This document shows, piece after piece, positions 9,237-17,241 of a DNA stretch of 22,713 nucleotides. The stretch covers positions 234,967 to 257,679 of the forward strand of contig BFEA01001014.1 of the NCBI GenBank assembly GCA_003427395.1, written 5' to 3'. Position numbers and translations under genes: made by a program. The DNA comes from Chara braunii (taxonomy: Eukaryota; Streptophyta; Charophyceae; Charales; Characeae). How positions within the stretch are numbered: position 1 is the stretch's first letter; every line of letters starts with the position of its first letter. Below the pieces are notes generated by a model. That model saw nothing but the letters and a program-made list of their open reading frames with translations, was not told the origin of the DNA and made no database searches.

Positions 9237-11217
9237 CTAAGCACGATGTTGGTGAGAGAGCTCAACGTAGTGGCGGTAGAGGGCAGTCGTATTACTGCAC
9301 CGCGAGAAGGTATGACCGTCCTGGCGGCAGCGCAAACACCCATGCCGGCGCAAAATGGTCACGCACTCCTCAGTGGAAAAGACGCTGCAAGGAGGGACAA
9401 AACCCTGAGGGTGGTCTTGCTGAGGGACCTCGGAGGGCGACGCGCCAACGTGACCAGAGCGGTTGCGTGCCTAGGAGAGGTTAGAGAACGCGAGCTGGAG
9501 GCACTCGGCTATAGGGAGAGTAGAGTCCTCTACGTTGTAGTGGATGGCCTCGCAAAGGTCGAGGTCGTCGTTGTGGTCACCCTTAGGCGACAACGGGGCG
9601 ACAACGTCCTGCTCACCATACTCGAGTGCACTGAAGTGGCGCCAAAAGTGACGACCCTGCTGCGCGGAACGGCGGGGACGACCATGGAAAGGGGTACGAC
9701 GCTGGGAAGTGTCGTGAGAGAAGGAGAGAGTGTAACCAGTATGCTAAAGCTGGGAGGAGGAAATGTGCTGAAGACGAGCCCGCATCCGCTGATGGGCCCT
9801 GGNGGCCTCGTAAGCCTGCGGGGCCGATATGAAGTCATACCGCCATAACTCGGAGCGGTACTCAAGGGGAAGGATGGCCAAGAAACAATCGATGAGGGCA
9901 GCCTCGGGGAGGAACGCCACATCACAAATGAGGCGGGCGTCCTGAAAGACCTGGATGTGGTGGTCTAGGACGGCAGCGCCACCAAAGCCGGACCAGCGTG
10001 TACTGACGACACGCTCGAAGGCGTCAGTCACATCATGTCATGCTCCGAAGCGATCCTCGAGGAACGCCTGAGAATCCATGAAGGTCGGGGTCCAACCCCC
10101 ACTAAGGGAGTGGGTGTAGAAACTCTTTCAGGCATCGAAAAGACCGCCACGAAGGCGCTTGGAGAGGTGAGCCACCCACATGTCCGGTGGGACGCCCATG
10201 AGCTGGAGCGTGAGGGTGGCAGATTGCAGCCACCGAGACACGCATATCCCTGTACCGTCATATAAGGCAATGTCCGTTAAGTGGACGAGTGGTGTGTCAC
10301 CGTGTTGGCGGCGAGGAGATCGAGGAGCAGAGGTCTGCGCTACGGCTGAGTAAGCCGGCGTAGGTCCTGGAGAAGGGGGCGCCCGGGCCGTATAGGGGAG
10401 CGGCGGGGGCAACAACTGCAAGCTGCGAGGGAGCTGCAGTAGAAGAGGTCGCAGCAACCGAGGGAGTAGGAAGGAGGTAAAATGAGGATGGAGGAGGTGC
10501 AGGGGGGGGGAAGCGAGCCTGCATGAATGAAAGAGTAGAGGAAGAAGGGGGTGCGCCCGAAGGCACGGCCACCTGTGATGGTAGGGGTGGTTGAAAGCGT
10601 AAGAGGGTGAGGTCGGACCGGATTTAGGCAAGCTCGGTCTCAAAACAACGGACATAGATCGAGCGGGGAGTAGGAGGAGGAGGAGTGGGGGAAGTAGACA
10701 CACGAGTGGCGTGGGGCATCCCATAAGAGGGAGAGTCAGGTGGCGCTGCGGTCGTGCAAAGGGGAGGGAGAAGCGGGGCACCAGGAAAAGCTGAGACCGC
10801 GGCAGAGGGTTGTGGTCCCGTGGCCGTGGTGACCGGAATCTGGGCGGGTGCGCCCGTAGAATGAGGGAAGGCCTGGCTTGTGGCGGCCTTCGCGCTAGGA
10901 GTGTGGACGGTCACCAAGATAGCCGGGTCGGGGGCAGCGGAGGACGAAGCTCCGCCATGGCCACCACGGAGGACAGGGCACCCGGACTGGGAGCCAGGGC
11001 AAGAGAGAGAGTGGGGAGAGCAAGGACGACCAGCATCCTGGAGTTGCCACAGGCTAGCGGCAAGAGTCGCTACCTGCGCCTATAAGGGCGCAAGGAGGGA
11101 GGTGAGGAGGGTGTGCAGATCCCCCTGGGGTTGATGACCCTGGTCCGCCGGCACGGGTATGGAGCCCGGTGTTGAGATCGTCGCCGCGTCGGCGGCTTGT
11201 GACACGTTGTCCGCCAT
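9237..11217 (-). pseudogene. gag: Gag polyprotein, decayed, with zinc knuckle
   Basis: The reading starts at the ATG at 11217 (MADNVSQAADAATIS) in one frame, with stops at 11080 (TAG) and 10624 (TAA). A Pro/Ala/Ser-rich region follows. The frame changes near 10330 and reaches the capsid-like core TLTLQLMGVPPDMWVAHLSK then RLRGGLFDA (10128-10215). Stops follow at 10128 (TGA), 10038 (TGA), 9744 (TAG), 9471 (TAG) and 9237 (TAG), with readable gag text between them (DHHIQVFQDARLICDVAFL; LPLEYRSELWRYDFISA). The nucleocapsid part has a perfect CX2CX4HX4C knuckle. Gag would package the RNA. The TGA at 10038 sits in a context where CGA is a likely ancestor. One N lies at 9803. Confidence 0.85.
9297..9338 (-). 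other. CCHC zinc knuckle of minus-strand Gag
   Basis: Reads C-LR-C-RQDG-H-TFSR-C, exactly CX2CX4HX4C, in the same frame as the capsid-like core upstream. This is the nucleocapsid RNA-binding motif and confirms strand and frame. Confidence 0.9.
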
Positions 11218-12404
11218 AGGGAGGTGACGGGTCGGACTGGAGGGGGTCAAAGGAGGTCCGCCTGAGCGAAGGGCGTAGGGGGGGATCCGCGGTAGAAAGC
11301 AACGGGCGGCACTAGTGAGTCGAGCGCGGGCGCCCGCAAAGGGAGAAGGGTGACTCGTGTCCAGGGTGCCCGAATGGAAAAGGGAAGTAGGGAGGTTAGG
11401 AAAACTTAAACCCTCAGAAAACCCTAATCGGAGTTTAAGTGGTTAGGGTAGGGTATCGGTGACCTAATCAAGAAAAGATAATAGCAACAATGGAGGGAGA
11501 GAGGGAAGAGAAAAATAAATAAACAATGGAATTTTGAGAGAAAAATATAAATAAATAAATAAATAAATAATAAAAATAAGTAAACAAAATCTGAAAAGGA
11601 AATTAATATCTATTTTTTTGGAATTTTCGGCAGCATTTCCCTACCCCCCATTGGGTCAAGAATGTGCCACGGGGAAGGAGAGACCAAGATAAGCGCACTA
11701 AGTTTCAAAATGCCGCAAATTAAAAATTCCAAAAAATAAATAAAATAATAATAAGTAAATTAATAAAGAAAGAAATGAGGAGGTGGGGAGTTAAGAGAAG
11801 CTAAGTGTTGATTTTTTTCAAAAAATTCGGTAGCATTTCGTTACCCCCATGGGGTCGAAGTGTGTCGGCAAGGATATGACTAAGTAAGACATAGAAAGTG
11901 AGGAAAAAAGTGAAAATTTTGGCAGCACTCCATTATCACCACGGGTCAATCAGAAAATGAGAAAGGAAGTAGAGAGAAGAATATAATTCAATTTTTTAAA
12001 AAAATAGGAAATTTTAAATCAAAAGAAAGACAAAAAGAATAAAAAAACAGAAAAATTCAAAGTTGGGGGGGGAAGGGGATGAAAAAATGAAGAAGGGAGA
12101 GATAAATAGGTGAGAGAGAGAAAAGATGAAAGTGGAAGGTGGGGGGGATGATGGGGTTGTAGTTGGGGGAGAGGAGGGTAAAGAAGCAATGGAAGGTGGG
12201 GGCAAAGAAGGGGTTGAGGAGTGAAATGAAAAGGAGAGAAGGAGAAAGTTGAAAAAAAGGTGGGGAGAGGGGTATGAGTAGTGAGAGTGATTAGAGGGAA
12301 GTGAGTGAGGTAGAAGAGGAAGAAGTAGTGAAGGCGAGTAAGATGAGAGAGAAAAGGTAGGAAGAGTGGATTAGTAGAGAGAGGGAAAAGGGAGATGATA
12401 CCTG
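11218..12404 (-). other. Purine-rich leader of the minus-strand element
   Basis: No gene supported. On the given strand 11480-12400 is very A/G-rich with AAATAAAT runs near 11540-11575 and GGGGG runs. It lies between the primer binding site and gag of the minus element, so it is most simply its transcribed leader or inserted filler. The C/T-rich minus-strand frames at 12014-12429 are low-complexity shadows. Confidence 0.45.
11615..11965. repeat. Three degenerate copies of a leader motif
   Basis: A block of the form TTTTCGGCAGCATTTCC...TACCCCC...GGGTC occurs near 11624, 11825 and 11919, each followed by an A/G-rich stretch. Copies 1 and 2 are close; copy 3 is diverged. On the minus strand each reads ...ATGCTGCCGAA. 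This suggests tandem growth of the leader. Confidence 0.7.
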
Positions 12405-12456
12405 GCCCTTGGTGTCTCCAAGGGCACAAGGTATACCAAGACTAGGAGGGTCTTGG
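12405..12456. other. Two adjacent perfect hairpins
   Basis: Hairpin 1: arms GCCCTTGG (12405-12412) and CCAAGGGC (12418-12425), 5-nt loop. Hairpin 2: arms CCAAGAC (12436-12442) and GTCTTGG (12450-12456), 7-nt loop. They share the related CCAAG core. Located in the presumed leader of the minus element; an RNA role (packaging or dimer) is only inference. Confidence 0.75.
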
Positions 12457-12575
12457 CCTTCGTTGCAGCAAGCCAACTGGAGGAGAGAGGGGGTTGAGAT
12501 CTTGATCAACCCCTGGCAGCAGTAATGCAGATCCAGGGTGTGTTGTGTGAGCAGACCCTCACCAGTGTAGAGCAG

Positions 12576-12591
12576 CCCCCTGATCAGGGGG
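12576..12591. other. Perfect 16-bp palindrome
   Basis: CCCCCTGATCAGGGGG is fully self-complementary and centred on a TGATCA site. It lies in a GC-rich part of the presumed leader of the minus-strand element. Function unknown. Confidence 0.8.
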
Positions 12592-12798
12592 GTCTTCAGT
12601 TCCATAGCAAGCTACCACGTGGCACTACAGATGGCCACGTGCATAGGCAGCAGCAGCCACGGGGCGGGGGGGCAAATAGCAGCCCGACCCTTGCTGCCCT
12701 GCTAGCCGGTGCTCGCCACTCGCCGTCAGGGGGGCATAATAGCTGGAACAACACTTCTTCAACACCAGTGTGCTGCAATACACAACCATACACACAGT

Positions 12799-12866
12799 GT
12801 GGCTAGTGTGTTATGGCCGCAGCTATGCCCGCACTTGGCCAGTAGCTGCCCAGGTTCAAACCCTGG
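12799..12866 (+). other. tRNA-like T-arm / pol III box pair, possible SINE fragment
   Basis: 12850-12866 forms a textbook T-arm: CCAGG stem, 7-nt loop TTCAAAC, CCTGG stem, giving a B-box-like GGTTCAAACCC. An A-box-like TGGCTAGTGTG lies at 12800-12810, a spacing seen in tRNA genes and tRNA-derived SINEs. No matching acceptor stem or anticodon arm is found, so a functional tRNA is not supported. Confidence 0.4.
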
Positions 12867-13134
12867 CATCAGCATGCATCCCGGATCTTGATGATAAACA
12901 ACCAGGGAGCGGGACGGGACAGGGCAGCATGGGTGCGTGCGTGTGTGTGGGGGGTGGCCTTGGCCGCCTCGTGATAATCATTCTCTCTTTTTTCTCGCCA
13001 CATCTCACTTTTTCCCTGTTGCGCTTCTCATCACGTTTTTCCGCAATTTTTCGCTGAAAACGGCCGAAAAACAGACAAAAAACCTTGTGTCGGGTTTTGT
13101 TCTATTTCCTGCTATGCGGTGTGGTTGGTGGGAG

Positions 13135-13156
13135 CAGGGAACATTCCTGCTCCGAT
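13135..13156 (-). other. Hairpin overlapping the primer binding site
   Basis: On the given strand GGAGCAGG is followed by GAACATT and CCTGCTCC, an 8-bp perfect stem. Its right arm overlaps the GGAGC part of the minus-strand primer binding site. Primer-site hairpins are known in retroelement leaders; the role here is inferred. Confidence 0.6.
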
Positions 13157-13160
13157 ACCA
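13149..13160 (-). other. Primer binding site, initiator Met-tRNA type
   Basis: The minus strand reads TGGTATCGGAGC, matching the common plant PBS TGGTATCAGAGC at 11 of 12 positions. One base separates it from a CA dinucleotide (minus-strand GTGTGCCACA), the expected LTR end. Orientation agrees with gag and PR at 8332-11217. Confidence 0.65.
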
Positions 13161-13161
13161 A

Positions 13162-13500
13162 TGTGGCACACCAACGGGGTGAGGTGCTCCGCCTGGGATA
13201 GAGATGGAGATGGAGGATAAGGGTGGAGCAAGATGGCACAACGCAGCTCCCACACGGACTCTAACGCAAGTACTCCAAAATGTGTGAGTGTAGAATGATC
13301 CAAAATACAGACTCTGGCTGGGGTATACCCCATCGAACTGACTGGACCGAACTGGACTGGCTGGTAGCGACAGAGGTACCGGCCTGGACTTGACTACCCC
13401 GAATACAATACAGGCCTGTGAGAACAGTCCAAGGGGCTGGTCTCACAGACCAACCAGAGGTCCGCTACAAGATTCATTGGATTTTGCTCATCATCGATGG
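13162..13500 (-). mobile_element. Candidate 5' LTR end of the minus-strand element
   Basis: Minus-strand sequence entering the PBS ends with GTGTGCCACA, suitable as an LTR terminus. I cannot find the other LTR boundary or a second copy in the window, so the extent given is nominal. The plus-strand region from about 13290 contains short ACTGGAC-type repeats. Confidence 0.35.
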
Positions 13501-13577
13501 GGGTACTGTGAGGCCAGCTGCAGTTGGAGACTTACCTGTTTGGTCGACGTTGAAGCGGCCAGGTAAGTTCCCTCACC

Positions 13578-13634
<57 letters not shown>

Positions 13635-13726
13635 CAGCGTTACCAAAGTTTGCTAAACTCTCCGGGAGTCCCTGGAAAGATATTCTTTCCAGGTTGTACC
13701 CTGGAATTGCTAGATATTTGAACTAA
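13418..13726 (+). CDS. Short ORF interrupted by an in-frame intron-like (CT)n tract
   Basis: A 102-codon frame that I do not recognise. It begins with a non-ATG-like context, contains KIHWILLIIDGGTVRPAAVG, then reads through (CT)n as a Leu-Ser run and ends SRLYPGIARYLN. A 75-nt stretch inside it has strong GT-AG signals, so the frame is open with or without it. It may be a chance ORF in a retroelement boundary region. Confidence 0.2.
13563..13637 (+). other. Intron-like element with (CT)25 polypyrimidine tract
   Basis: CCAG|GTAAGT at 13563 is a near-perfect 5' splice site; a 51-bp uninterrupted CT dinucleotide tract (13581-13631) runs straight into CGTCCAG at 13631-13637. The length is divisible by three. 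It could be a genuine short intron or a microsatellite that happens to look like one. Confidence 0.45.
13671..13693. other. Perfect inverted repeat, 10-bp arms
   Basis: CCTGGAAAGA (13671-13680) and TCTTTCCAGG (13684-13693) flank a TAT spacer. A related CCAGGGTAATACC block occurs again near 13831. Function unknown; it could bind a dimeric protein or be a fossil transposon end. Confidence 0.8.
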
Positions 13727-14302
13727 AAGCGAGAGTTGGCCGTTGTTACCAAATCTTTTTCGGAATTTGCGATTTATTATTTTTGCCTCAAACTAAGCAA
13801 CGTTTTCGATTCCTCGGATAGTTACTGTTTCCAGGGTAATACCGGGAATCGACAAATGTAAGAATAGTATTGATGTGGTTTTTGAAAAATCGTTGGGATC
13901 TCGGATTTTTGTTGCAGGGGACACTGGCCCACTGTCGGAAGAGACCTTGTGGCAGGAACAGTCCCGCTTGCACAATGATGCATGAACTTTTTGGCTCTGC
14001 CTGTAAGGTGGAGAGTTCTATGCACAGAACAAAAGATATGTTGTCGGAATACGCCGGGCCCTAAGCCTTAGCAGGATGGCGTATCTGGGTCTGAAGGCTC
14101 GAAGGCGAATGGACTGATGGCAGAGTAAAAGACGAAAGCTTCGGAATAGCAAGTATGACGCTGCGGAAACCCGGTTAGATAGACTAGGATTTCGAAATCA
14201 ATCCCTTTTGAAACTTCCGTGAGTATTATGAGAAAACAGGAGGTTGTAAAATAGCAAGTTTGTCAGGGTAGATCAAACAGAGCAAGCAATTTTCTATTTC
14301 AG
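13727..14302. other. Unassigned gap between two head-to-head elements
   Basis: No supported gene. The 3' end (14285-14302) has a TTTTCTATTTCAG acceptor-like signal just before the first readable segment of the module array. The 5' region or LTR of the plus-strand element should lie here, but no primer binding site is obvious. Confidence 0.4.
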
Positions 14303-15284
14303 GGTAATCAGTTAGACGAAGTCCGGTCGACTGAAACAATGGTTCAAAGGAACGAACTGTTACGAACTCTGATCGAGGAAATCATGGGGAATGAACTACT
14401 TCCTTCATTGCAGATAGAGTACAGATACGGGGAGGGAAAAGACATAGGGGTTAGGCTTAGGACAGGAGGAATGAGTTCCGGCGGAACCAATGTTTGCCCA
14501 CCGTAGTAAGGTTAGCCGAGTAGCACTTCTCCAAGTTTGTGAGTAGCAAGGAGTACGTCGAGGAAAGGGTATTTAAGAACACTGAGGTGTGGTACCTATG
14601 CACTCTTACTTTGGTTTATCTCGTAGAAGCCCCCTGATGAGTTACCGCTATACGCCGGTAACGAAACGCGTCGGGGCGACGCGTATGGTGGAGCGAAGAT
14701 GTCTGTTTTCATCGTTTAGAGCTTATGACATGTTTGAGTGGATCAGATGTGTTTTGGTTGACGTCTTCTTCTCCATGCTTGAATCTCAGCAAGCGTGGTA
14801 ACCGGCGTGTTCAGACAGTGGATCGGTGGCTACGTCAAATTCGGACGCAGAGGAAGCAGCATCGAGCGTGATCGTCTTCGATGTGCTAAGGAACGAGGGA
14901 TGTTTGGGAGGAGAGTAAGGGGTTTGATGAATCTTGGATGTATGGTGGTAATCGTTCTGAGTAGTTATGTGCTGATTCAAGGAGCTAGGGATAAGGGAAG
15001 GGGAGGAGTGTGGATACTCGACGTACACTTATCAATCACATGCAAGTGCGTTCGACAAGACTTCTTTAGATTGTCGGTAGAAATGGGGCCATTCGGAGGA
15101 ATTAGCTGAGATATTGAACCTCCTCGGCACGGACGATGTCTTTGTTCCTAACCCAGTGCATTGGCGGATAGTCTATNGAAATATGACGNTGAGAGAAACC
15201 TACCTAGAAGGACTGAAGGACNGGTTCTTTGACGGGGAGNGTGATTTCAGTGATNACGGGAACGATGANGAGATAGAGGATTGA
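14303..15284 (+). pseudogene. Module 0: most decayed copy of unknown tandem module
   Basis: Protein-like text passes through several frames: 14303-14506 (an ATG at 14339; MVQRNELLRTLIEEIMGNEL, then GKDIGVRLRTGG), 14506-14637 (FVSSKEYVEERVFKN then EVWYLCTLTLVYLVEAP, with a TAG at 14521), 14637-14801 (YRYTPVTKRVGATRMVERR), 14795-15106 (DFFRLSVEMGPFGG) and 15096-15284 (EELAEILNLLGTDDVFVPNP, then RETYLEGLKD). Order and motifs match the three modules downstream: G[IV]xx[LS] near the start, a Trp segment at 14590, and GPF at 15086. The function is unknown. A TTTCAG acceptor-like site just before 14303 leaves open that it is an exon. Confidence 0.55.
14666..14684. other. CpG-rich perfect hairpin
   Basis: ACGCGTCG (14666-14673) and CGACGCGT (14677-14684) flank GGG. 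It lies inside decayed module 0; it may be coincidental to coding. Confidence 0.7.
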
Positions 15285-15347
15285 TACTTTTGAAGGGGGG
15301 GGCTTACCNGGNAAAATGGGTGATCGGCTATGTGCAGGTAGGGAACG

Positions 15348-16093
15348 ATGACCCGAGATCTCCAGCTGAGGGACTGCACGTTCAAGGGATGGGAGCCGAG
15401 ACGGACCAAGGGGGGAATAGAAATGTCCATACCAACGGATAGAAGTGGAGAGGGGTCACGTGTGACTGGGTAGGACTTGAAATTGTACCAGAACTGTCAT
15501 ATCTATGGATAGAACGTGTCTGGAACCCGCTAAGGGAGGAGGAAGGATGGGAGGAGATCGCAGAAGGAAGGGTGGAATCGGACGGGACGATCGTCCTCTC
15601 CGAGCAAGGGTGACACTTGTTTTGCACAATGCTCACGGCAGGGCAGAACCCNATGTGGCTCCTAGGGGACGCCGAGGCAAGGGCTCGANAGGCAGGTGAG
15701 AAGTTTGCTAACAAAGGATGGGATGCAGTCCGTAGTAGGGTCGTGATGGGGGGATGGAAGGAATTTAGACCCCCCTGCCTACAAGTCAAGACTTGGATGC
15801 CCGAGTTCGTGGTTGACTGGTATGGGGGTTTTCACCACATCGCGGAAGTGGCTACCACCATGGAGTGGATACACGTAAATTGTGCATGGCTGACGGAAGA
15901 ATTTTATAAAACATCGCTGAAATTTGGGCCCTTCCACGGCAACAGAGCCTGGGACGTCCTCATCATTTTGGACATAGAAAGGAACGATCGGTTAGAGGTA
16001 GCCCCGAAAATTAGGGATGCCATAATCCGCCGGGAGGTAGCAGTGGCACCTTGCTATGTGGATGACGTGTTTAAACTATTCGAAGTACTGTAG
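15348..16093 (+). pseudogene. Module 1 of unknown tandem module family
   Basis: ATG at 15348 (MTRDLQLRDCTFKGWEPRR, then GGIEMSIPT) in frame 0; a one-base shift near 15455-15470 moves to frame 2 (CDWVGLEIVPELSYLWIERV). A TGA at 15611 interrupts SEQG*HLFC, and the frame then runs clean to a TAG at 16091: WMPEFVVDWYGG, FYKTSLKFGPFHG (GPF at 15926), IIRREVAVAPCYVDDVFKLF. Length about 248 codons, like module 2. Soluble, Trp- and charge-rich, no signal peptide or membrane segment. I know no family with this combination. YVDD here is not in an RT context. Confidence 0.75.
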
Positions 16094-16323
16094 TTCGATT
16101 AAGAACAGGAAAAACCCGATCTAATGGAGTAAGTTAGGGTGTAAAGGGAGAGGAAAAGAGACAAAAAGAAAAAAGAAAGTTAAAGGGGGGGAGCATAGAT
16201 GAAAGGGTATGTGCACTATGCGGGCCAGCCAGGCATAAAAATGTTGAGGCAAGGGATGGGATGTATGGCCATTGTAGGGCTCGTTATGGATTATGGAAGT
16301 AAAGGATCGAGGACGGGCGCGCG
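16094..16323 (+). other. Purine-rich inter-module spacer
   Basis: Non-coding-like A/G-rich spacer (GAAAAGAGACAAAAAGAAAA near 16153) between the stop of module 1 and the ATG of module 2. The shorter spacer after module 2 (17098-17241) also starts with an AGAAACAAGAAAAGA-type run, so the spacer seems to be part of the duplicated unit. Confidence 0.55.
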
Positions 16324-17097
16324 ATGNCACGAAGGAGGACGTTCNTTGAGGACCGCCCACTGGGCATCGAGCCGCTGAGGGAAGTAANTNGTGGAGTAGA
16401 AATCAGCATGCCTACCACGATCGAAGGCTGGCACCCGGTAGTGGACTGGGTCGGGGTCGAACTCATGGAAAACACGGTTTACTTGACAACCAGGGTGGAA
16501 TGGCGCACGGGTGAAAATGGTGAGTGGAACCCGGACCCACGGAGACATGTGNGTGCGGAAGGATGACTTTATATATCCGAGGATGGGTGGCGGGTGTTCG
16601 GAGTCTTGTTGGAGTCAGNGGAAGATCCGTTAAGTATGTTCGAGGGGGCAGGGCCGCTAGTGTGGCAGGCAAGGTTCGAATTAACGGACCCGGAAGTTGA
16701 TGACGTGANGGCGAACCTTAAAGTAGCCATGGCCGGGAGTTTCCATTTGCCTAGTGAGAACATTTGGATGAGATTATCGCCCTTTTTACTAAAAAGGCTA
16801 GGCGGGCTGAGGCTTGTCAAGTGGGCTGTAGCCGACCTCGCCGACCTGACGTTTGAAGACGCGGTGGTACACCGAGAGTATTACCGAATCGTCCTAGAAA
16901 TGGGGCTGTTCAGCGGTGAGCAGAGGTATGAAGTATTACGAATCCTGCGCGCCGTATTTACCACCAGACCAAGGGCTCCGGTTGTTAGNGNCGAGGTTCT
17001 ATGGGGCGTTGTTCGACGAGAAATAAGTCGGGGAATGACTTACGTGGACGACCTGTACCGCTTGTATGAGCCGATGGAAGTAGGGACGGGCCGATAG
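16324..17097 (+). pseudogene. Module 2: best-preserved copy, one in-frame TGA
   Basis: A single frame of 258 codons from the ATG at 16324 to a TAG at 17095, broken only by a TGA at 16564-16566. Landmarks in order: GVEISMPTTIEGW, VVDWVGVELMENTVYL, RVEWRTGENGEW, then the TGA, LYISEDGWRVFGVLLES (Trp at 16588), WMRLSPFLLKRLGGLRLV (Trp at 16765), YYRIVLEMGLFSG (16903), RRAEVL-like EVLRILRAVF, VVRREISRGMTYVDDLYRLY. Several Ns fall inside. Every landmark has a counterpart in modules 1 and 3. Function unknown; an alpha-rich C-terminal half is likely. If translated it would need readthrough or a start after 16566. Confidence 0.75.
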
Positions 17098-17241
17098 GAG
17101 AAACAAGAAAAGANGGAGGAATAAAAAAGGGAAAGGATATCGGGTTAGGGACCGGGAAGNTGCCCGGGTGATGGCNGAAGAATGGATGAAATAAGTAAGC
17201 TCGCTTGCTGTTTAAACTGTGCAGAGAACCACTAATCAACA

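Larger units (their letters stand above)
8328..13161 (-). mobile_element. Decayed Ty3-type LTR retrotransposon, gag-protease only
   Basis: Reading right to left: a Met-tRNA-type primer binding site at 13149-13160, a leader of about 1.9 kb, gag from an ATG at 11217, a CCHC zinc knuckle at 9297-9338, and an aspartic protease ending at 8332. No RT, RNase H or integrase follows; sequence character changes abruptly at about 8328 into AT-rich DNA and a tandem repeat. A truncation or rearrangement is the simplest reading; a non-autonomous gag-PR element is the alternative. The copy is dead: three reading-frame blocks and at least eight stops. The left LTR (3' LTR) is not found in the window. Confidence 0.7.

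Noticed and set aside
9222-9848. Plus-strand 208-codon ORF
   Set aside because: Antisense to gag; the minus strand has the capsid-like core and the zinc knuckle in a consistent frame.
12014-12429. Minus-strand Phe/Leu/Pro-rich ORF resembling a membrane protein
   Set aside because: It is the complement of a purine-rich tract; the hydrophobicity comes from C/T-rich codons only.
12850-12866. Functional tRNA gene
   Set aside because: Only a T-arm and a loose A-box are found; acceptor and anticodon arms cannot be folded.
16031-17080. YVDD in modules 1 and 2 as a reverse-transcriptase catalytic site
   Set aside because: No other RT block surrounds it, module 3 has YLAR at the same place, and a genuine RT lies downstream at 22008-22713.
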